Assembly (NCBI GenBank): GCA_030740295.1
Contig: JASLXP010000843.1
Location: 1 to 12,159, forward strand
Source of the DNA: Planctomycetota bacterium
Lineage (GTDB): Bacteria; Planctomycetota; PUPC01; JACPCR01
Reading direction: 5' to 3'
Length of the DNA stretch: 12,159 nucleotides
Shown: piece by piece, positions 7,762-12,159 of the stretch
How positions within the stretch are numbered: position 1 is the stretch's first letter
How the letters are laid out: each line of letters begins with the position of its first letter
Translations under genes and position numbers: made by a program
Notes under the pieces: generated by a model
What the model was told of the DNA's origin: nothing
The model's input: the letters and a program-made list of their open reading frames with translations, nothing else
The model's database searches: none

Positions 7762-8089
7762 TGAAGTGGGCTGTGGGATGAAGTGGATGGGTGGGAATGA
7801 GAATAATCTTGCAGAGAAATTTGCGATCGTCAAGAACGCGTGGCACCAAGGTCAGCACCACGGTGGGCCACCGATCTCAGTTTCGGGCATCCATATTTCT
7901 GGTCTTCGCCTCGATCTTCATCCTGTCTGGGTCTTTTCTTACCTAAGTTGCTCTTCCACGTACTGTGGATCTCGAACGGGCGAAGACGAAGGCCGAATAC
8001 GACGGTACGTGATCTGTTTGCAAGGCGATAGCTACTTCGCAGGATACCCACACTGCCTTACTCTTTTGAGACCCAACCCAGCCACCACG
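7762..8089. other. Divergent intergenic region
   Basis: This 328-base space separates two divergent genes and must hold promoters for both. The reading frame of the plus-strand gene stays open upstream to 7718, but that extension shows no signal peptide or domain and runs antisense into the membrane-protein gene. A small hairpin, CCAC-GTACT-GTGG, lies at 7957-7969. No confident promoter hexamers or operator were identified. Confidence 0.45.
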
Positions 8090-9721
8090 ATGTTGCAGCT
8101 TCTCACGTTACCACTCCTGCTTGCCGCCGGACATGGCGAATCTTCTTTCCTCCGCAAAGGAGACGTCATCCTGACGATCGGGGATTCGATCACCGCGCAG
8201 GGCGTTTATCAGGAGTTCATGCAGACGGTTCTGGATACCCTCTATCCTGGGCAGAACATCCGCGTCGTAAATGCCGGCTCTGGAGGCATGAAGGCCGACG
8301 GCGGTCTGAACGTGCTCAGATCGCACCTCAAGAAATCCGGCGCAACGATCGTCACAGTAATGTTCGGCGTCAACGACACGATGTGGAGCGCCTCGCAGGC
8401 CGAGGCGAAAGCCAAGACCTTTTCGGGCCATATCGGCGCCATCTTTGACGAAGCGGAAAAACAGGAAGTGCCGGTTCTACTGCTGCGCGAATCCCACTTC
8501 TCACACAGCAAGAAGAGCGACCCATGGGTCGACCAGATCAACAAAACGCTCGAGACCATCCTTGCGGCCGGCGATAGGTTGGCCGCCGAACGAAAGATCC
8601 CAGTCATCGATGTGCTTGGGGCCTACAAGGCCGCGTTGGAGCTTGCGTGGGTTGAAGATCCGAGATACGAATTCACGCCCGACGTCATCCATCCCACACA
8701 GCCAGGTCATTCGGCCATCGCAGCAGAAATACTGCGAGCACTGGGCGCGGGCCTTCCACTGTCATCAAAGGAAAGAGGCCCCGTGCGGCCCAAATCAGAA
8801 CCACAAGTGAAGCTGACTGCAGCGACTGGTTTCGGCAATGTTCTGCACGGACAGAAATTGCCACTGGTGGCACATGTCACTTCGAGAACGAAACAGAAGC
8901 TTGAAGGCGAGGGATTGCTCGTGGCCGGCGCCGCGATCCAAACGTCAAAACTGCAAATGGACAAAGGGGAGACACAGAACGTCACGCTTCAGTTCAAGCC
9001 CAGAGCAGCGGCGCGGTGGGGTTGTTTCCCTTTGTACATGGCTTTCAAAACGAAAACAGCTTTTCATGCAGGGCACGCGCTCTTCTACTTTTCAAAAGTC
9101 CACGACGTGTCCAAAGGGCCGCTGCAGATTTCGGCCAGAGATTTCAGGCCAGTGAGCGGCAAGAGTGAGTGTCCTGTCACCGACGTGTCCCTTTCCATGG
9201 ATGACTCGGTCCAGGTCACGTTTCGCTGGAAGGATGAAACGGTCGTGCCTGCACAGCCGGGATTCAAGACCCGATTCGGCAAACAGGTAAACGCTGCTCT
9301 TGATTTAGAAAGCCGCAGTGGTCAGCCCTGCGATGCCGTTGAAGTATTCATCGACACACGACCGGGAGAATCGACCGGGCGCCCAACCGCCGGCGCCGAT
9401 GCAAACCCGGAGGGCGTGATCCGTCTGGGAGTGCACCGCACGAAGGAGAAGAATGCAAAGCTGACACTTCCACAAGGTACCGAGGGGGCCACCGCGCAAG
9501 TCGCCCAGATTCAGCCGAACCTGTATCGACTGACCTTTCGTCCCAAATCCAATGGATCGGCGATCGGCATCAGCATGCGGGTCACAGATACGGACGCATT
9601 CGGCATTGGAAAAGGGCGTGTTTACGACCTCACAGGCCGGGCCCATGTATCCCTCGAACCGATGAGTTTCATCCGCATGAGCAAGACCGGCGGCGGAGTC
9701 TTCTTCCGTGTTGGGTACTAG
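8090..9721 (+). CDS. Secreted SGNH/GDSL hydrolase with C-terminal sugar-binding-like region
   Basis: A 543-residue protein from the ATG at 8090, chosen because it begins with a short signal peptide (MLQLLTLPLLLAAGHGE). The SGNH fold occupies about residues 24-220 with all four blocks: GDSIT with nucleophile S33, NAGSGG (block II glycine), GVND with N95 (block III), and D198-V-I-H201 (block V Asp/His). It should act as an esterase, perhaps on acylated polysaccharides. Residues about 240-360 form a beta-rich linker domain. The C-terminal part (about 370-540), with DAVEVFIDTRPG and EGVIRLGVHR, resembles a family 9 carbohydrate-binding or DOMON-like fold; this is inferred. No Shine-Dalgarno is visible. 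Its stop codon lies within the 7-bp duplication flanking the fold-back element. Confidence 0.88.
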   Translation: MLQLLTLPLLLAAGHGESSFLRKGDVILTIGDSITAQGVYQEFMQTVLDTLYPGQNIRVVNAGSGGMKADGGLNVLRSHLKKSGATIVTVMFGVNDTMWSASQAEAKAKTFSGHIGAIFDEAEKQEVPVLLLRESHFSHSKKSDPWVDQINKTLETILAAGDRLAAERKIPVIDVLGAYKAALELAWVEDPRYEFTPDVIHPTQPGHSAIAAEILRALGAGLPLSSKERGPVRPKSEPQVKLTAATGFGNVLHGQKLPLVAHVTSRTKQKLEGEGLLVAGAAIQTSKLQMDKGETQNVTLQFKPRAAARWGCFPLYMAFKTKTAFHAGHALFYFSKVHDVSKGPLQISARDFRPVSGKSECPVTDVSLSMDDSVQVTFRWKDETVVPAQPGFKTRFGKQVNAALDLESRSGQPCDAVEVFIDTRPGESTGRPTAGADANPEGVIRLGVHRTKEKNAKLTLPQGTEGATAQVAQIQPNLYRLTFRPKSNGSAIGISMRVTDTDAFGIGKGRVYDLTGRAHVSLEPMSFIRMSKTGGGVFFRVGY

Positions 9722-9722
9722 C
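9716..9722. repeat. Left target-site duplication
   Basis: TACTAGC at the left edge of the fold-back element is repeated at 10002-10008. It includes the last sense codon (TAC) and the stop codon (TAG) of the SGNH gene. Confidence 0.65.
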
Positions 9723-10001
9723 GGGTCAAGACGGAAGATCTTCTATGGATTTAAGAAGCGGGAGTCCTCCTTTTCAGGGGCGGAGCCCCGATCATTTGCC
9801 TAGCCCAGCCCAACGGGCTGGGTTCAGAGAAGGATTGCCATTCAGGGGCAACGCCCCGTCCATTTGCAGCATGTCAGTCGGGCAAATGGTCGGGGAGTTG
9901 CCCCTTTGCTTGTCGCTCATTACTTCCCAGCCCGCTGGGCTGGGCTAGGCAAACCGGCGGGGCTTTGCCCCTGAAATCCGTAAAGACACCCCGTCTTGAC
10001 C
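9723..10001. mobile_element. MITE-like fold-back element
   Basis: The 279-bp non-coding element has inverted ends: GGTCAAGACGG at 9724-9734 and CCGTCTTGACC at 9991-10001. Inside, two arms of about 97 bases (9771-9867 and 9882-9977) are inverted copies around a 14-base centre. They share the exact 18-base block TTTGCCTAGCCCAGCCCA (9795-9812, inverted at 9936-9953). Each arm itself holds GC hairpins such as GGGGC-GGA-GCCCC and CCCAGCCC-AAC-GGGCTGGG. A 7-bp direct duplication flanks it. No transposase is encoded, so mobilisation would need one acting from elsewhere. A nested REP-type element is an alternative. Confidence 0.75.
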
Positions 10002-10008
10002 TACTAGC
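10002..10008. repeat. Right target-site duplication
   Basis: TACTAGC, identical to 9716-9722, borders the right inverted end of the fold-back element. Confidence 0.65.
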
Positions 10009-10105
10009 CTTCTGAGCACCAGGAACTTGCACGTACCTTTGACGGGCCGCAGAGAATAAGAGTAAGCGGAGATCAGAAAGAAGGGCTCGACAGCTTGGGC
10101 GATAC

Positions 10106-10837
10106 CTACAAAAGGCCCACAAGCAGCCAGGCTTCTCGGCCATCATCGTGAACCCCATACGGCCGTTTTTCGACGACGAAGCCTGTTTCAGCCATCAGGT
10201 CCGTCCATGTCTGCAACGGGAACAGACCGGTGACGTGCCGGTCTTGCTCGATACGCAGCGCGCCTCTCTCACGGATCAGGTAGAACATGATCGATTCAAT
10301 GGTCGTGTCATCCGGATCGGGGTCATGGTCGTATTCGATATGAGTCAGTTCCATCCCGCCGTCCGAGCGGGTGCTGTGCGATACGCGTGGCCCGTTGAAT
10401 GTTTCACGGAAGTTATCCGGCGCGGTGACAAACACGCCGCCCGGTTCAAGATGCGCTTTCGCAGTGGCAAAAGTCAGGCGGAGGTCTTCTTCGGTCAACA
10501 TATAACAGATGGCATCATGAATCAGGACGGCTTTGAATTTTTTGCCCAGCCGTACGCTCCTCATATCACCGACATGATGCTCGACGGACGGATTCAGCCG
10601 GATTGAATTCGAAAGCATCTTCTCCGACAGGTCGACAGCAGTAGCTTTGAAATCACAGGTCAGATGGGACAGGTTGTTGCCGCCGCCGACTCCAAGCTCG
10701 AGAATCTCATGTTGACCTGGCCCAAGTTTCTCCCGCAGGGCCTCTCTCCAATAGCGTGCTTCTTCCTCATAGTCCTCAGGAGCACTGATGAGTGGCCACA
10801 AGTGTGCGAACTCGTCATACATGCGGTTAAGTTTCAT
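10106..10837 (-). CDS. Class I SAM-dependent methyltransferase
   Basis: The 243-residue product starts MKLNRMYDEFAHLWPLISAP. It has the Rossmann-type methyltransferase motifs: motif I ILELGVGGGNN (residues 45-55), the acidic end of strand 2 in ATAVDLSEKML (D69), GDMRSV (90-95), and the strand-4 segment KAVLIHDAICYML (102-114). The C-terminal strands close with TGFVVEKRPYG. It should transfer a methyl group from S-adenosylmethionine to a small molecule; the acceptor cannot be told from sequence. The ATG at 10837 is preceded by GAGGA eight bases upstream and fits family homology, so an in-frame ATG 13 codons earlier is less likely. It lies downstream of the tRNA array on the same strand. Confidence 0.88.
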   Translation of the reverse strand: MKLNRMYDEFAHLWPLISAPEDYEEEARYWREALREKLGPGQHEILELGVGGGNNLSHLTCDFKATAVDLSEKMLSNSIRLNPSVEHHVGDMRSVRLGKKFKAVLIHDAICYMLTEEDLRLTFATAKAHLEPGGVFVTAPDNFRETFNGPRVSHSTRSDGGMELTHIEYDHDPDPDDTTIESIMFYLIRERGALRIEQDRHVTGLFPLQTWTDLMAETGFVVEKRPYGVHDDGREAWLLVGLL

Positions 10838-10902
10838 TCCATCTTCCTCGTTAAACATCCAGCGCAGGCCGTCCAACCAGTGATGACGGTCCTCTGTTCA
10901 CA

Positions 10903-10951
10903 TTCTCCCGGGCTGCAGACTCTAACACTGTATTCCAGTCAGCCGGGAGAA
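10903..10951. repeat. Long stem-loop between methyltransferase and tRNA array
   Basis: TTCTCCCGGGCTG (10903-10915) pairs with CAGCCGGGAGAA (10940-10951) over 12 bp with one bulged G. The 24-base loop holds a smaller hairpin, ACTG-TATTC-CAGT. There is no T tract. It lies between the last tRNA and the methyltransferase start, and could be a leader structure, an RNA processing signal or a repeat end. Confidence 0.55.
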
Positions 10952-11021
10952 GATCGATTAAAAGCATGGCCATTTGGCCTTGTGTCATTGAAGCATATGC
11001 CATACAGGCAAAAATGGCTGA

Positions 11022-11094
11022 TAGCGAGGGCGGGATTCGAACCCGCACTGGCGTGGCTCTCGACCACGTGCCTCTGCCGTTGGGCTACCTCACC
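11022..11094 (-). tRNA. tRNA-Leu-like (GAG), class I body, C33
   Basis: A full 73-nt cloverleaf: acceptor GGTGAGG/CCTCGCT (two G-U pairs), D arm GCCC..GGC, anticodon stem CGTGG/CCACG, T arm GCGGG-TTCGAAT-CCCGC, discriminator A73, no encoded CCA. The anticodon loop TCGAGAG places GAG at 34-36 but C at 33 instead of the near-universal U. The variable loop is only five bases (CCAGT), whereas bacterial tRNA-Leu has a long variable arm. Its charging identity is therefore uncertain. Confidence 0.8.
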
Positions 11095-11100
11095 AAAAAT

Positions 11101-11122
11101 AGAAAAGCTGTCGCGGAGCGCC
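11101..11122. repeat. 22-bp direct repeat, copy 1
   Basis: This copy begins AGAAAAGCTGTCGCGG and matches 11150-11171 at all but one base. Its right part also belongs to a palindrome: GGAGCG (11115-11120) pairs with CGCTCC (11134-11139), extending to an imperfect 12-bp stem, in the style of REP sequences. Confidence 0.7.
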
Positions 11123-11149
11123 GGGGGTCTTGACGCTCCACGGCAAGCC

Positions 11150-11171
11150 AGAAAAGCTGTAGCGGAGCGCC
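11150..11171. repeat. 22-bp direct repeat, copy 2
   Basis: Second copy of the AGAAAAGCTGT repeat, one mismatch from copy 1, 49 bases further on. Both lie in the spacer between the two Leu-like tRNAs. Here the palindromic partner seen beside copy 1 is absent. Confidence 0.7.
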
Positions 11172-11181
11172 AGCACTACGA

Positions 11182-11254
11182 TAACAGGGGAGGGATTCGA
11201 ACCCTCACTGGGCCGAGTCTGAGTCGGCTGCCTCTGCCGTTGGGCTACCCCGTC
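11182..11254 (-). tRNA. tRNA-Leu-like (CAG), class I body
   Basis: A 73-nt cloverleaf with acceptor GACGGGG/CCCTGTT, anticodon stem GCCGA/TCGGC and loop CTCAGAC (normal U33, anticodon CAG), T arm GAGGG-TTCGAAT-CCCTC, A73 and no encoded CCA. The D-arm block TAGCCCAACGGCAGAGGCA is identical to that of the GAG and TAA members. The variable loop is five bases, atypical of leucine tRNAs. Confidence 0.85.
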
Positions 11255-11259
11255 ACGAA

Positions 11260-11331
11260 GGTGCCTGACCGGATTCGAACCGGCAACGACCCGGGCCACG
11301 GCCGGGCGCTCTACCGTTGAGCTACAGACAC
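11260..11331 (-). tRNA. tRNA-His (GTG), C33
   Basis: A 72-nt cloverleaf with acceptor GTGTCTG/CAGGCAC, D arm GCTC..GAGC, anticodon stem CCCGG/CCGGG and loop CCGTGGC, T arm GCCGG-TTCGAAT-CCGGT. Discriminator C73 fits histidine identity. Position -1 is T rather than the usual encoded G, and position 33 is C rather than U. Its 5' end is one base from the 3' end of tRNA-Glu. Confidence 0.82.
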
Positions 11332-11332
11332 A

Positions 11333-11403
11333 TACCCCGTAGGAGAATCGAACTCCTGCTGACCGGTCGAAAGCCGGCCGTCCTGCCATTAGACCAACGG
11401 GGC
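11333..11403 (-). tRNA. tRNA-Glu (TTC)
   Basis: A 71-nt cloverleaf with acceptor GCCCCGT/ACGGGGT, D arm GTCT..GGAC typical of tRNA-Glu, anticodon stem GCCGG/CCGGT and loop CTTTCGA (anticodon TTC), T arm AGGAG-TTCGATT-CTCCT, discriminator A, no encoded CCA. It is one of the most normal members of the array. Confidence 0.9.
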
Positions 11404-11412
11404 GGAAGAAAA

Positions 11413-11475
11413 ATGGTTGATGGTTGATGGTTAATTGAAGAATGGAATGATGGAATGATGGAAGAATGGAATGAT
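11413..11475. repeat. ATGGTTG and GGAATGAT microsatellite tract
   Basis: Three ATGGTTG/ATGGTTA units (11413-11433) are followed by GGAATGAT-type units (11440-11475). The 17-base string TGGAAGAATGGAATGAT at 11459-11475 recurs exactly at 11894-11910. Confidence 0.8.
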
Positions 11476-11572
11476 CGGTTGCCCAAGAGGCTCTTCTCAT
11501 TTCACTCGACCCCCTGAAACCGGCCGGACGGGCACAAGTCCAATTCCAACATTCCACTCTTCCTTAGCAGAC
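11476..11572. other. Unassigned spacer within the tRNA array
   Basis: No complete cloverleaf was found on either strand between the repeat tract and tRNA-Ser(TGA), although the spacing would fit one tRNA. The sequence has a GCCC..GGGC pairing and ends in another ATTCCA-rich stretch. A decayed tRNA is possible but not supported. Confidence 0.35.
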
Positions 11573-11662
11573 TGGCGGAAGGCGGAGGTCATGCTCCCCA
11601 TGCCCTTGCAGGCACTAACTGTTTTCAAGACAGCCCCGGCGCGCTTGTCCGGTTCACCTTCC
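11573..11662 (-). tRNA. tRNA-Ser (TGA), degenerate T arm
   Basis: A class II tRNA with acceptor GGAAGGT/GCCTTCC, discriminator G73 and an encoded CCA (11573-11575). The anticodon stem is GCTGT/ACAGT with loop CTTGAAA, giving TGA. The variable arm pairs TGCC with GGCA. The T arm region reads GGGGAGCATGACCTCC and lacks the standard TTCRA loop, and the D loop is irregular. Acceptor and discriminator match the Ser(GCT) member. Function is uncertain. Confidence 0.75.
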
Positions 11663-11673
11663 AGATTGGCCAA

Positions 11674-11746
11674 TACTCCGAGCGGGACTCGAACCCGCAC
11701 TTGCCGGCTTTTAAGGCCGGTGCCTCTGCCGTTGGGCTACCGGAGT
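11674..11746 (-). tRNA. tRNA-Leu-like (TAA), class I body
   Basis: A 73-nt cloverleaf with acceptor ACTCCGG/TCGGAGT, anticodon stem CCGGC/GCCGG and loop CTTAAAA (normal U33, anticodon TAA), T arm GCGGG-TTCGAGT-CCCGC, A73 and no encoded CCA. It shares the D-arm block TAGCCCAACGGCAGAGGCA and the short variable loop with the CAG and GAG members. Every stem is well paired, so it looks functional, yet the class I shape does not fit standard leucine tRNAs. Confidence 0.87.
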
Positions 11747-11767
11747 AATGCAGACGAATCCTAGGAT

Positions 11768-11780
11768 GGGCGTCCCGCCC
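11768..11780. repeat. Small GGGCG palindrome
   Basis: GGGCG-TCC-CGCCC is a perfect 5-bp hairpin in the spacer between tRNA-Leu(TAA) and tRNA-Pro, similar in style to REP-like intergenic palindromes. Confidence 0.4.
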
Positions 11781-11814
11781 GTCCCGCGCGTCTCCAAAGA
11801 CTCAGAAAACCAAA

Positions 11815-11892
11815 TGGTCAGGACGGCTGGATTTGAAACAGCGTTCTCAGGTGACCAAGACCGGCGAGGATTCCAGACTCCTCAACGTCCTG
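11815..11892 (-). tRNA. tRNA-Pro (TGG), partly degenerate
   Basis: The acceptor CAGGACG/CGTCCTG pairs perfectly and has the C1-G72 pair typical of proline tRNAs, followed by A73 and an encoded CCA (11815-11817). The D arm is GAGG..CCTC with GG in the loop. The anticodon stem CCGGT/ACCTG has one C-T mismatch, and the loop CTTGGTC gives TGG with U at 37 instead of the usual G. The T arm GCTGT-TTCAAAT-CCAGC has a mismatched closing pair. These faults suggest decay or an atypical tRNA. Confidence 0.68.
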
Positions 11893-11893
11893 G

Positions 11894-11990
11894 TGGAAGA
11901 ATGGAATGATGAAAGATCGCCGAGATCGGCCAGTTCATGGACGACTTCCATTTTTCCATTCCACCATTACTCCATTTCATTCTTCCATTA
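11894..11990. repeat. GGAATGATGG-type repeats, both orientations
   Basis: The spacer between tRNA-Pro and tRNA-Ser(GCT) opens with TGGAAGAATGGAATGAT (11894-11910), identical to 11459-11475. It ends with related sequence in reverse orientation (for example CATTCTTCCA at 11978-11987). No gene is seen between. Confidence 0.65.
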
Positions 11991-12075
11991 CGGAAGGCAC
12001 TTGACTCGAACCAGATGCCTTTCAGCACCGACGCGTTAGCAGTGCGTGCCCGGAACCCGTCCGGGTTTACCTTCC
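11991..12075 (-). tRNA. tRNA-Ser (GCT), weak T stem
   Basis: A class II tRNA with acceptor GGAAGGT/GCCTTCC and G73, identical in those parts to Ser(TGA). The D stem is CCCGG/CCGGG. The anticodon stem ACGCA/CGCGT has an A-C mismatch next to loop CTGCTAA (anticodon GCT). A variable arm is present. The T loop TTCGAGT is normal, but its stem TCTGG/CAAGT pairs at only three of five positions. No CCA is encoded. Confidence 0.75.
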
Positions 12076-12081
12076 TTCTGG

Positions 12082-12159
12082 TGGGTCGGGAGGGAATCGA
12101 ACCCCCAAGGCCAAGAGGCACCGGGTTTACAATCCGGCCCGCTTCCATTTACGGGACTA
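12082..12159 (-). tRNA. tRNA-Tyr (GTA), 5' end beyond the window
   Basis: The 3' part is complete: acceptor strand CCGACCC, A73, T arm GGGGG-TTCGATT-CCCTC, and a class II variable arm (GCC-TCTT-GGC) as expected for bacterial tyrosine tRNAs. The anticodon loop TTGTAAA gives GTA; the stem CCGGA/CCCGG has an A-C mismatch at its loop end. The D arm CCCG..CGGG is present, but the 5' acceptor strand lies outside the window, so the array continues. Confidence 0.82.

Noticed and set aside
7718..8089. Upstream extension of the SGNH hydrolase frame
   Set aside because: It would put 124 residues without homology ahead of a good signal peptide and overlap the divergent gene antisense; the ATG at 8090 is preferred.
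10851..11048. Minus-strand 65-codon frame running from the last tRNA toward the methyltransferase
   Set aside because: Its N-terminus is read through tRNA sequence (the familiar VRIPPS phrase), and it crosses the stem-loop; no independent support.
11101..11171. CRISPR-like array because of the 22-bp repeats with 27-bp spacing
   Set aside because: There are only two copies, one is part of a longer palindrome, the spacer is palindromic with the repeat, and no cas gene is present.
11090..12148. Several open frames across the tRNA array
   Set aside because: They translate tRNA genes and microsatellite repeats and contain typical spurious phrases such as GSNPSP and GSIPSRPT.

Overview
The window looks like a chromosomal stretch from an environmental bacterium, most likely Planctomycetota or another PVC or Acidobacteria-like lineage. 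This is inferred from the gene content: a sulfatase beside a HEAT-repeat protein, a secreted protein with cyclase-like repeats and two DUF4159 domains, a TIGR03546/TIGR03545-like membrane protein and a secreted SGNH hydrolase. The DNA is moderately GC-rich and its intergenic spaces carry many short repeats. No integrase, transposase or phage gene is visible.

Layout. Bases 1-415 hold no convincing gene, only two perfect hairpins. On the plus strand follow glycerol kinase (glpK), a short out-of-frame stretch that resembles a sulfatase C-terminus, a secreted HEAT-repeat protein whose best start is a CTG, and a complete type I sulfatase. A convergent minus-strand gene encodes the DUF4159 protein, with a terminator-like hairpin just past its stop. 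Next is a 76-bp GATTC tandem array that forms the 3' end of a minus-strand membrane-protein gene, apparently cutting its AsmA-like half short. Divergent from it is a secreted SGNH hydrolase with a C-terminal sugar-binding-like region. Immediately after its stop codon lies a 279-bp fold-back element with inverted ends and a 7-bp flanking duplication that contains the stop codon, the signature of a MITE-type insertion. A minus-strand SAM-dependent methyltransferase follows.

The last 1.1 kb is a minus-strand tRNA array, transcribed in the order Tyr(GTA, cut by the window end), Ser(GCT), Pro(TGG), Leu(TAA), Ser(TGA), Glu(TTC), His(GTG), Leu(CAG), Leu(GAG). It is the most unusual part. Three members carry leucine anticodons on one shared short-variable-loop (class I) body, whereas bacterial tRNA-Leu is normally class II. 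Two members have C33 in place of the near-universal U33, and the serine and proline members have weakened arms. Short repeats fill the spacers.

The protein genes do not form one clear pathway. The sulfatase and SGNH hydrolase fit degradation of sulfated or acylated polysaccharides, and glpK feeds glycerol into central metabolism. The tRNA array with aberrant isotypes is the best candidate for an undescribed system.
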